A stretch of 64,000 bases of DNA from Daphnia pulex (taxonomy: Eukaryota; Arthropoda; Branchiopoda; Diplostraca; Daphniidae): NCBI RefSeq assembly GCF_021134715.1, contig NC_060018.1, positions 11,611,501 through 11,675,500 on the forward strand, in the 5' to 3' direction. Each line of letters starts with the position of its first letter. Position 1 is the stretch's first letter. Made by a program: the position numbers and the translations under genes. The notes under the pieces are model-generated. The model was not told where the DNA came from and searched no databases. It was given only the letters and a program-made list of their open reading frames with translations. Shown in pieces: positions 34,441 to 46,197 of this stretch.

Positions 34441-34734
34441 GCTTTAAATGAGTAAATTGCTTGTGAGTCACAATAAGCTTTCTTTTGCACAATGTTGTAG
34501 GTCGTACCCGAAAAGATAACCGTAATGTTTCTCTTCCTGTTTCTCTTGACAACCTCATTGATTGACGTTAGCGATAGTTTGAAACAAATTATTCAGGATG
34601 ATTCATTGTTTGGCATTAGTTGACAAAAGTTGAATAGTTTACGGTGTTTACCGACACTCAAACAGTCAAACGATAATCTGAATGTCGACAAATATGGCTA
34701 ACGACTCACAACTTTTTTAATGCAACAAAACATG

Positions 34735-34890
34735 TAAGCCAACATTCACTCATATCTACTCTGACACAAATTATGTATATAACGAAGACCTTACTTTGAC
34801 CTGGCTCGTGTTTTTCGCCCGTTTACGTACACAATTTGGGAAAATTCACCACAGGTCAAACTGTCCCCCCCCTCCCACCTGTAATGTGGA
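34735..34890 (+). pseudogene. Capping guanylyltransferase-like P6, decayed exon 2 fragment
   Basis: AACATTCACTC, CTGACACAAAT, AACGAAGACC and TTTGACCTGGCTCGTG follow the start of exon 2 of P1/P2 with several indels; the rest of the gene is absent. The preceding 34441-34734 also matches the leader intron of P1 (GGTCGTACCCGAAA). Confidence 0.7.
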
Positions 34891-35032
34891 TTGAAAAGTA
34901 AACTAACGTCGTACGCCTCATATATATGCTCTCAAACTTGGATATGCCACTTTTCTAGTAATCCCATGTAATGTTTTCTATCAAATAGATTTTCTTTTGG
35001 TTTAGCAAAATCGATTCACATTTTCTACAAAA

Positions 35033-35105
35033 TGAACGTGCCAGGGATCGAACCTGGAATCTCCTGCTCCGTAGGCAGGCGCCTTATCCATTGGGCCACA
35101 CGTCC
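35033..35105 (-). tRNA. tRNA-Arg(ACG), dispersed copy 50, with proximal terminator
   Basis: Consensus gene, followed on the minus strand immediately by ATTTTG (CACGTTCATTTTG), a Pol III terminator. It is the only copy in the window with a T-run next to the gene, so the best candidate for an efficiently expressed or parental gene. Confidence 0.93.
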
Positions 35106-35630
35106 GTAACATAAGATATTAAGTGAAATAATATGTTGCTGCACAGCAGCGGCAAACTACTTAATTTGGCCCTTTTCAGTAGTTTAAAACTGCTGTATTA
35201 ATAAGTAGTTTAGGAAAAGTAGGATTTATCCTACTTAACTCGGAAAATGCCTACTGAATGGTGATTCTTCCTACTTATTTTTGTTAACATACTTAAATTT
35301 GAACAGAAAGTTTAAAAAAAAAGTAGTTTACCCCAATTTAAGTTACTTAGAAAAAAAAGTAGTTTTGAAATGCCTACTTATTTTAAATTTTCATACTTTT
35401 TTTTTAAATATTTAATTAGTTATAGCAATCCAGTAGTTTACACTACTAAACTACTTAAATTATTCATACTTAAATTTAAAAAGCTACTTTTTCCGGTTAT
35501 CGATTGGTAAGCTAAGAATTGATTTGTGGACTTGGTAAAAAATACTCAAAATTATTTTGTTTTGATCAGGAAGCAGACAACGAGACTTGCAGACGAGTTA
35601 CTCATTTGTTCATGTGTGTTTATTTTATAG

Positions 35631-36074
35631 ATCATTGAGATCATATCACCACTTAGACGGAACAGCTTCAGCTTACCAATTAATTCTCCAAGTTTTTAGA
35701 AGAAGGATTTGACTTGGCTAGTCAACAACACAAGCCAAAAAGGTATAAAAATTATTTACACGATAGTTACTCAGTTGTTCATTTATGTTTATTTGATAGA
35801 TCATTGAGATCATATCACCACTGTTACACGGAACAGGTTCAGCTTACCAATTCTCCAAGTTTTTAGAAGAAGGATTTGACTTGGCTAGTCAACAACACAA
35901 GCCAAGGTATAAAAATTATTTACACGATAGTTACTCAGTTACTCATTTGTGTTTATTTTATAGATCATTGATATCATATCATCACTGTTACATGGAACAC
36001 CTTTAGTTGTTGTAAAGATGCTGCCAGCTATCCAGCTAATGTTGAAGGCATGCAGTCTCAATCGATCATCATAA
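35631..36074 (+). repeat. Tandem exon-like repeats in the TIR element (set 1)
   Basis: Three related segments begin at 35631, 35800 and 35964, each after TTTTATAG or TTTGATAG and starting ATCATTGA. The first two end in AAG before GTATAAAA. The third stays open to a TAA in the frame IIDIISSLLHGTPLVVVKML. Segment lengths (112 and 107 nt) do not keep one splice phase, so at most one can be used at a time. Confidence 0.5.
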
Positions 36075-36551
36075 ACTAGTTATCTCTGCCAACATCAGTG
36101 ATATTGTTTGTACCAAACACACTCAGGCATGCCTTAGTGTGAACTGAGTTCATTGTAAGTGCCCCTCCAATAACTCAGTGCAATTTTAATGTGGTGATTT
36201 TATACTTTTTTAATTAAGTTCATTTGTACTTAAATAGGAGTTTTTATTTTATTTATTATTTTGTTATTTCACATTTTCATGACATGGCAACGTCATGAAA
36301 ATTTGCACATTTCAAACATATCGGCAACGTTTAGAGCGTCAAAGACGCTCATGTCTCCTAGCACTTTACGAGAGCACTTCTCTCGTGGTGAAACCGTGAA
36401 ATAGTGTTTTATTTATGTGAAATAAGAAGCCGTCAAGTCGATATTCGGTAAGCAGTCTTATCTGATTCTGTGCTTGTTACTTAAATTTAGCTTTTGCTTT
36501 CCTCGTAGAAATTTTCCGTCACATAAAAGTTCCAAACTCTTCATCTATGCG

Positions 36552-36636
36552 ATGGACATCACTCAGTGGAGTGCTTCTGAAGTTAAGCAAGCTTTGGAAG
36601 CAGAAGGCTTTGAGTTGGATATCTGCGAAACTTTGT
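36552..36636 (+). CDS. Possible first exon of an element-borne gene (SAM-like start)
   Basis: ATG followed by DITQWSASEVKQALEAEGF, which resembles the first helix of a SAM domain. It ends at a donor GTGAGT. Splicing to the next repeat reaches a stop after about 14 codons, so it is probably decayed. Family assignment is weak. Confidence 0.3.
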
Positions 36637-37034
36637 GTGAGTCTTTAATTTACTCGTAGTGAGTCTTTCAATTAAGCTGCTGTATTTTTCCAATTTCAGG
36701 TACGCTCAGAGAATCTCAATCCAACATGTTCAAGTCAAGCTGAGACTGCGTGAACACCAATGCTGACAAAGTGAGTCTTTAATTTACTCGTGTTGAGTCT
36801 TTCAATTAACCTGCCATATTTCTCTAATTTCAGGTACGCTCAGAGAATCTCAATCCAACATGTTCAAGTCAAGCTGAGACTGTGAACACCAATGCTGACA
36901 AAGTGAGTCTTTAATTTACTCGTAGTGAGTCTTTCAATTAAGCTGCTATATTTCTCTAATTTCAGGTACGCTCAGAGAATCTCAATCCAACATGTTCAAG
37001 TCAAGCTGAGACTTCAAACACCAATGCTGACAAA
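36637..37034 (+). repeat. Three tandem intron-exon repeats of 132-134 bp (set 2)
   Basis: Each repeat is GTGAGTCTTTAATTTACTCG, a short intron ending TTTCAG, then an exon starting GTACGCTCAGAGAATC. The second and third exons are 69 nt, open in one frame (VRSENLNPTCSSQAET). The first has two extra bases and is frameshifted. Looks like in-frame exon multiplication. Confidence 0.7.
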
Positions 37035-37648
37035 GTGAGTCTGATGGACTGATGTGTTCCGTAATATTTCATTTTTTGACGATTGATTGTAACTTCAATA
37101 CAATAATGTGTTACTCACATCATTGTTTAATTAGTGCTTTCATTTCTTAAGATTAGTAGACAGATTTTAAGTAGGTAAAAAAGTTAAGTATGCGTAAATA
37201 AATAAGTATGGTGAAATAAAGTAGGAGTAAAAAAAAGTAGCCTGCCAAGATAATAAGGGAATATTTCAGTAGTTTTAAACTACTTGTTAAACTACTTATT
37301 ATAGAAGATACTTTAAAAATAAAGTATGTTGATGAAATAAAGTAGGGAAAAAAAATAAGTATGAACGTCTCACGATTAAGTAGTTAGAATTAAGTAGTTT
37401 GCCGCTGCTGTGTGGTTAACTGTTTTTAAAATAATATCCGATGTATTGTAATCTTATGTTGAGTGTTGCATGATCTATTGAATTGTCTTTGTCTTTGTCA
37501 GTCGCACTCCGAACTCCAAGCGTTCAGGTAACGCGCTAACTACGGCACGAATACTACAAATCTCCAAATCTTCAATCAGTTTTTATGCAAAGGTCAAGAC
37601 AGACTGTCTGTGTTGAGCCGTACCGTTGTTGACAAGCATTGTTCGAAG

Positions 37649-39469
37649 ATGGACCGCCGTGCCAGGGGTTGTCCTCAACAATCACAAAAGTGAGTTTTTA
37701 CTAGATGTAGTAAGCGGACGTAAGATTATTTTCGTTATTGTCTGTGGTAGAGTAGCATATGTTAGTTCTTGACCGGCCTGTTAATAAGTACCTAATAAAT
37801 TTCAGTCGAAATGTTTTCAAATATTTTAATAGTTTAAATAGCTTAAATGAGTATTACCTATTTAACAGCTTTATTTGCGCAATGTCGTAGGTCGGATAAT
37901 AAGATAATGGTGAATTGGTGATGTTTCTCTTGACAAGGCACATTGCGATAGTTGGAACATATATGCCCAATAATTCAGGATGATTCATTGTTTTTAAAAA
38001 TAGTTTATACCCAGAAAACGATAACGGAATTTAAAAACCGGGAAATAACCGACTACTTACCAACATTTTGAATATTTTACATATTAAAGGCCAACATTCA
38101 CTCAGATCAACCCTGACACAAAATTTCTGGATAACGAAGACGTTGAGGGGGTACATCTTGTAAATGATTTTGACATGGTTCGTGACATGCAAGTGCGTTT
38201 GGGAAGATTCGCCAAAGGACCGACGGATATTTTCCCTGTAATGTGGCCCGTCTCCTTGTCCAAAAAGAACGTCCACTGGCTAGCATCGAAGCCATATGTG
38301 GTGGGACCCAAACCATCCGGACCGCGATTTCTGCTTTACATTGATTCTTCCGGGGATATTTTCCTGGAGAACATGACGCAGCACATCTTTCTTGTCGACG
38401 AAGATCACGCCATTAAGATTGAAACGTCTGACGGGAGACCAATAACGGATACTGTTCTCGACGGAATAATTACAAGAGAGAAATTAAATGGCGCTGATGC
38501 CCGTTGTGAAGGAAATAAGGAAGACGGAACTACCGGAAAATTGACGTTCGTTATTCGGGACGCAATCAGATGCAACGGAAATGATCTGACTGGTTTGAAT
38601 ATCCTTGAACGAATCGCTTTTGTCAGGGTAAGTTATTATACCAATCTGTTTGTATACGAATCATGTTTCTGATTACTTTCTGATTTGTGTGACAAACTGA
38701 CAACAGGAAGAGATTATAGGCCTAATACCGAGGACGCATGCCTGTGTAAAGGAGAACGAGGCATTTGACTTGGATATCGTCGATTATGAGGAAGCGCATC
38801 TAACGGAAAATTTCTTGTCTGTTGAATACGCTCGGCGATTCAAATTTCCGTTGGATTTTTTTATTTTTTATCCAAAAAAGAAGGTTCATTCATCCACTGA
38901 CTTTTTCTTGTTGGTCTCTCCGTAATTTTTTTCCCCTTTAATTAAAGGGCTACAAATGCGGATCCAACCCCAATTTTTTTAAGTGGCAGGAAAATGACAA
39001 TCAAAAATGCAGTTTTCGACTTAAAATTCCAAAAGGAATAAAAAAGTGATGAAACAACCAATTTGTGAAAAGGAAATTTTTTTTAAATTTCTTCCTTCGT
39101 TGATTTTTTTTTTTAGTCCGGCAGAGGCCGAGCTTTATGTAGGGAGCCAAGACCGCATCGAAATCAAATACGACATGATTAGACTGACGGATGAAATGAA
39201 AATGCTGGACGGATGCATTATTGATTGCCGCTATTTTGATCACCAATGGATTTTCATCAAGCAGCGCCACGACCGCAATCATCCCAATGGAAGTCGGGCA
39301 GTTATGGGTAAACTGAACATTTTATAACTGACGTGAAACGGAGATTTTAGCTTCCCTCTAAAGCTGGTCTTTTTTTTACTTTTTTCTAGGGAAAATGGAA
39401 GCGCTTGAAAATCAAGTTTCTCGTGATTTTCTTCTGACACATTTAAATATTGCTAGAGGTTTGGAGTAA
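37649..39469 (+). CDS. Capping guanylyltransferase-like protein P2 (best-preserved copy)
   Basis: Six exons with agreeing phases and clean GT-AG ends: 37649-37689, 38090-38627, 38707-38883, 38948-39045, 39117-39307, 39390-39469, giving 374 aa without a stop. After a 13-residue basic start (MDRRARGCPQQSQ) the protein follows the capping-enzyme guanylyltransferase: PVSLS near 67-71, motif I region PYVVGPKPSGPRF with Lys88, motif IV region TVLDGII, GYKCGSN and KWQEND, then IKYDMIRLTDEMKMLDGCII and WIFIKQRHDRNHPNG of the OB-fold part. Family motif I is KxDG; here Asp is Ser90. The Glu of motif IV (LDGE) is Ile and WK of motif VI is WQ. About 375 aa is the size of a stand-alone guanylyltransferase; no triphosphatase domain. 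It may bind RNA or nucleotides, or be a decoy; function unknown. Confidence 0.75.
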
Positions 39470-39840
39470 AATTGTTTGTTTGCCAGGTTTGCCTAGCAAT
39501 GGGTCGAGTTTGTGTAGACGTATGGTATAGTTATAATATTAATCATCGAGTCGATATTCTAATAATAAATAACATATATCGTAATAACAAATAGAAAAAA
39601 TGCACTGGTAATTTAAACACAATTTGAATTTATTTTTGCAAAAAAAGCGCCTAGTCAATGGCGAAGATAATGTTAAGATAAAGTAAACTATTTCCTTGAC
39701 TATTTCCTGGACAATCAAATAGATATACACCAAGTTGAGCTAGGAAATGTGTCTTTTTTCTCTATAAACTGCTTAATAATGATTTGAATAGTAAATGTTC
39801 GGAACTAAATAGAATCCGAATTATCTTTTAAATGGTAATA
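39470..39840. other. P2 3' flank and cassette spacer
   Basis: No gene; shares blocks with 27606-27850 and 33990-34226. Confidence 0.6.
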
Positions 39841-39913
39841 TGAACGTGCCAGGGATCGAACCTGGAATCTCCTGCTCCGTAGGCAGGCGCCTTATCCATT
39901 GGGCCACACGTCC
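39841..39913 (-). tRNA. tRNA-Arg(ACG), dispersed copy 51
   Basis: Consensus gene preceding P3. No TTTT within about 100 nt of its 3' end. Confidence 0.9.
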
Positions 39914-41062
39914 GATGATATTCTAGAATATTTTTTCGAATGCAATCCTTATTTTCAATCCTGGGTAGATCTTATATATCAGTGGATCTTATGTATCAGA
40001 TATTCAACTCTAAAGGTGTTATAGCGGATGGTTCAGTTTAGTATTACATTGATCCTTCCGGGGATTAACTAGACTCTATTTTAAATATATGGTTTTATTG
40101 ATTTCAACCATATCGAGTTCATTCACGATGATTCTAAAAAAAATTAAGAATAAAATTCACAAAATGAAAAATGAAAATAAACCAAAAAACGCTGAAACGG
40201 GAACATTAATAATACGTTGAATAGGAAATTTGTCTCTTGTCCTTTTTTAAAATTACGTTTTAGGCGGTTTAAGGCCTTTATCAGTTCTCCGAACCCCATG
40301 CGAGTAGATTAAACTTTAACCTGCGGGACGAATACTATTAATTATAAATCTTTAACAAGTTTTTACACAACGGTGAAGATATGAAGCTTCCGTGTCCGGC
40401 TTGTGGTGCTAATGTCGTTGTATACAAGTGTCGAAGTTTGACGTATAACTATATCAGCTGAGAAGCGTTGGCGAACCCGGTAAACTTGAGTATAAGTTGC
40501 GCGCTTGCGAGTTATTGCGCCCATAAAACGCGCTCGTTCCAATCTCTTCACTGGGTTCCTTTCACACAAAAGATTTTCATCAAGATCATAAATTGTCACT
40601 TTAGGATTAGAAGCTATAAACGTTCAAGGTTCATTATACGGACTCGGTAAAAGGAGATTGGAAACATGAAGGATAAAAGGAGGAAGCACAACTCTCGCAA
40701 GTGATGTGTCTTTGTTTTTTTGTTATTGGCAAAATATTTTCGTTCCTTTTTATCATCACTAGATGGCGAAGAATGGTCTAAATCTTTGATTGATACATTT
40801 CATACATGACAGACGCCATAATGATGGCAAAATCAAAGAAAATGTCTTGATTTAGACAAACCCGGCTACTTTTGCGAAACTAATGGGGGGGGGGGACGAA
40901 TCTATTGTTGCTGATCGCAAAGAAATTGTAAGATCAACACTTGGCATGAGTTAGTTCTCCTCCAATCCTCCTCCATGGTGGAAAAATAACTGCGTGACGT
41001 GTTCCGCTTCCGCAATTCACGTTTTTATCTGCTGGTCGTCATCCGTCTGTGATCCATTTAAG
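39914..41062. other. P3 leader region
   Basis: No gene seen. 39914-40070 matches the flank of the array-end tRNA. From about 40439 it is nearly identical to 46485-47099 upstream of P4. Contains an odd G run (40887-40895). Confidence 0.6.
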
Positions 41063-42443
41063 ATGGACCACCGAGGCCGATCCGGGTATTCTACTCCATC
41101 AAATTACTCGCGTAATGGGAGAGGAAGAGGTCACCATCATTAGTCACAGAAGTGAGTTTTGATTAGTTATATTTATTATTATACTCTTACTTTGGCGAGG
41201 GATTAGTCTTTTTGTGACGATATGTTTTTGATCTGTAGTGGCTAGTACAGTGTCCGGTTAATTTAGTTTGATGATGTTTAAAATTTTAAAATATTTGAAC
41301 ATGCTATAAACTTTAAATGATCAGCATTCGTGTCATGAGTGGATGTGTAGGCCTACTATATACTGTATAACTTATTTGTTTGCGCAATTGATACTAATTA
41401 AACATTGAATTCGGAAGAAGATAATAACGACATTTGGCAACGCACATTGCGATAATTGGAACTGGCATACCCGAATGATTCAGTGTTTGAACAAATACTT
41501 CAATAATAGTTTATCGACGGTTAAGCGATAACTAAAAATCTGGCAAATTATAACGCAACTGAAAAACGACTCTTTTTGAATTCTTAGCAGAGCACCTAAA
41601 AAATTCACCCTCAACACTGACACCAAATTTCTGGATAATGTAGACGTTGCGGGGGTACATCTTGTGAATGATTTTGACCTGGTTCGTGAAATGCAAGTGC
41701 GTTTGGGAAAATTCGCCAAAGGTCAGACTGATTTTTTCCCTGTAATGTGGCCCGTCTCCTTGTCGACGGAGAATGTCCACTCGCTTGCATCGGAGCCTTA
41801 CGTGGTGGCACCCAAACCATCCGGACCGCGGTTTCTGCTTTACATTGATTCTTCCGGGGATATTTTCCTGGAGAATATGACGCAACACATCTTTCATGTC
41901 GACGAGGATCACGCCATTAAGATAGAAACGTTTGACGGGCGACCTGTCACTGACACTGTCCTCGATGGGATCATTACAAGCGAAAAATTCAATGGTGCTG
42001 ATGCCAGTTGCGAGAAAAATAAGGAAGAAGGAACTAACAGAAAATTGACGTTTTTAATTCGTGACGCAATCAGATGCAACGGAAAGGATCTGACTAACTA
42101 TAATATTCTTAAACGAATCACTTTTGTCAGGGTAAGTTATTAATCTGTTTGTATTTGAATTTTGAATCATGTTTCTGATTTGTGTGACAATAGGAGGAGA
42201 TCTTGATACCGAGTTGTGCCGGTGTGAAAAAGAACGAGGCATTTGATTTGGATATTGTCAAGTATGAGGAAGCGTAATCAGACTGAAAATTATTGGTCTG
42301 ATGAATGCGCCCAGCGTTTCAAATATCAGTTTCGTTCGCTCATGTTCTGCCCACGAACAAAGGTGACATCCACTTGCACTTGTTTGGTTATAGTCTTGTC
42401 CTTAACTACAAATGCGGAACCAACTACGACGTCTTTCAATGGC
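41063..42443 (+). pseudogene. Capping guanylyltransferase-like P3, broken copy
   Basis: Near-identical to P4. Exon 1 41063-41151 has an in-frame TAG at 41141; exon 2 41591-42131 is open. Exon 3 from 42194 carries one extra A (GAAGCGTAATCAG), giving an immediate stop. The next intron has lost about 28 bp including its acceptor, so GTCCTTAAC runs into TACAAATGCGG. The gene ends at 42443 where foreign repeat sequence begins (CAATGGCAG then GATTTGCCC); exons 5 and 6 are missing. Confidence 0.85.
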
Positions 42444-43850
42444 AGGATTTGCCCAGTACCTTACTTGAAGCTTTCGTCATCACGGCGATGCTATAGACAT
42501 CTGGTGGTGATTCTGGTTGTTGACTTGTTGCGTCATCAAAGATTGCGACATCTGGTGGTGATTTGTTTGGGCATGTTTGGGCATCCATCCATCCATATAT
42601 AATAAAAGAACAAGCTTTTGGGGGAGGGGCTTATTCATGTCACGCATAATGTGTCAACACAGGCTCCTCCCCCAAAATGGAACATGCCCAAACATGCCCA
42701 AACAAATCACTACCATATGTCGTCGCCGTGATGACGCAATCTTTGATGACGCAACAACCAGCATCACCACCAGATGTCTATAGCATCGCCGTGATAATCT
42801 TCAAGTAAGGTACTGGGCAGATTTCCCACGATAAAATATATTACGAACAGATGATTAAGCCACAGAAAAGCGAATTCAAAAAGAGTCCGACTTTACGCTA
42901 GACAAAAGTTCCCCGGATTTGACCGGGGCTCAGGTTGCTCGTATATAATGAGGCTCAGGTTGCTCGTATATAATAAAAGAACAAGCTTTTGGGGGAGGGG
43001 CTTATTCATGTGTCAACACAGGCTCCTCCCCCAAAATGGAACATGCCCAAACATGTAAGCTTTTGGGGGAGGAGCCTGTGTCTGTCACGCGCTGTGATTG
43101 GTCAGTCGATTTTGGGGGAGGAGCTTATTCATGATCAAATCACCACCAGATGTCTATAGCATCGCCGTGACGCAACCATGCCCCAACCATGACGCAACAA
43201 CCAGAATTGAATTTAAGTTTGCAGTTATTAAACTAAAGGGTGGTTATTTTTAATTTCAATCATTGAACTTTATGTGTAAAAATCTATTCTAAATATAATA
43301 AAAGAACAAGCTTTTGGGGGAGGAGTTTATTCATGTCACGCACAATGTCACGGATAATGTCACGAACATTTTGGGGGAGGAGCTTATTCATGTCTCAAGG
43401 GGGAGGAGCTTATCCTGCCCAAACATGCCCAAACAAATCACCACCAGATGTCGTCGCCGTGATGACGCAATCTTTGATGACGCAACAACCAGCATCACCG
43501 CAAGATGTCTATAGCATCTCCGTGATGACGAAATCTTCAAGTAAGGTAGTCACTGGGCAGATTTCCCACGATAAAATCTATTACGGGCAGATGATTAAGC
43601 TACAGAAAAGCGAATTGCCAAAGAGTCCAACTTTACGCTAGAAAAAAGTTCCCCGGGTTCGAACGGGGCTCAGGTTACTCGTGTTCCATATCATCCATCC
43701 ATCCATAAAAACCGCATACAAACTTTTGGGGGAGGAGCCTGTGTTGACACAGACACAGGCTCCTCCCCCAAACTGTCCGTGACAGACACAGGCTCCTCCC
43801 ACAAAAGCTTGTTCTTTTATTATATATGGATTTAAATATTTACGAAAGTA
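42444..43850. repeat. Foldback repeat cluster
   Basis: 42450-42592 and 42681-42827 are inverted copies (CCCAGTACCTTACTTGAAG against CTTCAAGTAAGGTACTGGG). The right half recurs at about 43296-43690 and partly at 42963-43200, and an inverted end lies at 43690-43835 (AAGCTTGTTCTTTTATTATA against TATAATAAAAGAACAAGCTT). Recurrent cores are TTTTGGGGGAGGAGC and its complement. The insertion removed the 3' end of P3. Two copies contain a tRNA T-arm-like piece (42905-42935, 43648-43676). Element class undetermined. Confidence 0.7.
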
Positions 43851-44172
43851 AGAAGATTGATCTTGAGTTGTGTTCTCTACTTCTCTCCATCGGTAGTCAA
43901 ATAAAATCCCACAAAGCAGCGAAGATGCCAGAAATGAGTTGTGCAATCGATCAACGGTACTGAAACACACCCATATCCAATAATCTGTGATTTCAAATCG
44001 GCGATACAATCATTAAAATTAATTTTAACACAATAAATTCTTTCGAACATTGATCGTAAAATTCTACTGATTTCAATCAGATAAAAAAGTTTAAAGTAAT
44101 TACATAGAAAATTGAAATATTGAGCAAAATTACGAAAATTCCTCTCGTGCATACTCTTCATTGTCGGTCAGA
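43851..44172. other. Upstream region of the coiled-coil frame
   Basis: AT-rich with no supported gene; minus-strand frames here look like chance. Confidence 0.5.
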
Positions 44173-44174
44173 GG

Positions 44175-44184
44175 TTATATAAGG
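44175..44184 (+). promoter_or_regulatory. TATA box of the coiled-coil frame
   Basis: TTATATAAGG, about 90 bp before the ATG at 44270, leaving room for a 60-nt 5' UTR. Confidence 0.5.
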
Positions 44185-44269
44185 AAGAGTCAAAAGCTAT
44201 ATAGGCTACAGCTAACTAGAAGAGTATAGTCTAAATACTATTACTACGAACAATTCGTCTATTGAAAAA

Positions 44270-46197
44270 ATGGCTCTTTTAGTATTCGTTTGCGCAACCA
44301 TATTTGCTTGGGTCTGTTTTCTACTGATAAAAAATTCTGAATCAGATACCACAACTGAAACCAGACCAGAACCTAATCCGGAATCTTGTAACAATCAAGT
44401 TCCGACAACCGAAGTGCAAGAGGCAACCAGCCGGACCCATATAACACCCCTACCTGTTATGTGGAAACCGGAACAAGCCTCTGCCGTATTACCTGACAGT
44501 ACTGATTCAATGGATAAAAATACCGAAAAGTCGCCGGTTGATCATTTCCCGGGGACAACAACGAAAATAAACGAAGAGTATGTGAAAAACCTAGAAAACG
44601 ACAACCAGAATCTAAAAAACGAGATTAGGGTATGTCAGAATAGGCTTCACAATGTCAGCGCCATGCACGGTGTTGACGAGATAGCCCTAGTAGAGGAGAA
44701 GGAGAGACTCAAAGACGAGGGTAAATTTCTGAAGGTATCTGTGGCTAAGTACGAATCGTATAGCCGGAATCAAGAGAAACTGGATTCCGATGAACTTACG
44801 CAACTCAGATATGAAAATTCCAAGCTGAAAACCAATCTCGAGCTGTCAGATCGTACAGTGAGTTTCCAATCGGACGAAATAAAGAACCTGATGAATACGA
44901 CAAACGACCTGAACAATAAATTGAAGGAAACATTATTGCAATACGATGAGCTGATGGATAAAGACGTGGCTTCGAAGGCAAAAGTCGCTCAACTAAAAAA
45001 AGAGTTAACTGCATTCGAGTCTCAAATCGACGAGCTCAAGAAAGAAAAATCCGTTCTGCTCTGCAATGACTCGACGTGGGAAACCACAAAAATGCTCAGA
45101 AACGAAATCATCCATTTGAAATATACAATAGGAACTAAGAATGAGATCCTGTCATCAAAAATGTGCGAGCTGGAACGAGAACGAATTAAAAACGAAGACA
45201 GCTTCATATGCAAAGGTATGCTCGCAATAAAGGAGAGGGAAAATAAGATATTAAAGTCCCGTAATTTGGACCTGGAAAGCGATAAATCTTTACTCGAGTT
45301 AAATAATGACAACCTAAAGAAGGAGGCTGAAGATTGCCGAGAAGAACTAGAGAGACTAAAACAAGAGAATCAAAAACTTTTGGACACTCAAGAGGAAACT
45401 TTGTCTTCCGTGTAAAAATCGACAAAGTTGGCTAAAGAGCAAGTGGAGGCGCTATCGGAAGCTCTGGCTGCAATGCAAGAAGCAACTAAACATATCCAAA
45501 ACGCAGCTAAAGCTACGAAAACAGAAGGCGAATCGTAGCTTCGGTATTCAACCAACTCCAAATCGAAGAGCCCATCATCCCTCCAGTCACAAAAATTACT
45601 GAAATCTTAACGTCATTAGCTTGTAATTCCACTGCAGTTCAAGCTTAATCACCAGTGACCGAACCACAGCCTCTAGTAACTGACGAAATGGAGAATACCC
45701 CGGCCCGCACCTTTAATGAAAAGAAAACCGTCAAGCAGTGCACTAAACAACCGCAGGCTGCATTACCCGAATTTTCCATCAAAACCACTATAGAAAAAAA
45801 AGTCTACGTCGATCGAATCGTCGTGACTGGAATATCGAATAAGGATTGCGGGCGAGTTGTCGGACGCCATGGAACAAATGTAAAAAGGCTAGAAGAAGAA
45901 TATTGGGTTAGTGTAAGCTTTATCAATGGGAATCTTTTCATAACCGGCGCGGAGATGCTGAAAGCCGACTGGCACCTTGTAGTGACGTCATCGACAACCT
46001 GCCAGTCACCATCGAGTGTCCTACAATCAATTTGAGAAGAAAACATCTTTTCCGAGGATTATTTGTTGAGAGAATTAGCTTACAATCACACTGTACATAT
46101 TTATCGTCCATGTCGAGAACATAAGTACGTTACCATCTGGGGTACGATAGACAATTGCCGACGAGTGTACGAAATTCTACAAAACGGTTCTCGTTGA
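44270..46197 (+). pseudogene. Intronless coiled-coil plus KH-domain gene, interrupted
   Basis: Starts with 381 open codons (44270-45415): N-terminal hydrophobic anchor (LLVFVCATIFAWVCFLLI), an acidic/Pro linker, then a long Lys/Glu-rich coiled coil from about residue 100. After TAA (45413) the same frame goes on (LAKEQVEALSEALAAMQEAT) to TAG (45536). A frameshift follows, then a stretch with TAA (45646) leading into a KH domain (IVVTGISNKDCGRVVGRHGT, loop GRHG) and, past TGA (46033), a second KH-like half ending at 46197. Four stops and a frameshift mark a decayed gene, though the first segment could still make a membrane-anchored coiled-coil protein. No introns, so possibly retroposed. Family not recognised. 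Confidence 0.65.

Larger units (their letters stand above)
35142..37412. mobile_element. 2,271-bp terminal-inverted-repeat element
   Basis: Perfect 25-bp inverted ends starting CACAGCAGCGGCAAACTAC, inserted between the tRNA at 35033 and P2. Both subterminal regions (about 35155-35480 and 37130-37400) are packed with AAGTAG/CTACTT motifs in both orientations, possible transposase-binding repeats. The interior has exon-like tandem repeats and a short ATG frame, but no transposase that I recognise. No clean target duplication; flanks suggest insertion in a sequence like AACTGGTT. Superfamily unassigned. Confidence 0.75.

Noticed and set aside
43648-43676. Complete tRNA gene in the foldback cluster
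   Set aside because: Only a T-arm-like hairpin is present; no acceptor, D arm or anticodon arm can be paired around it.
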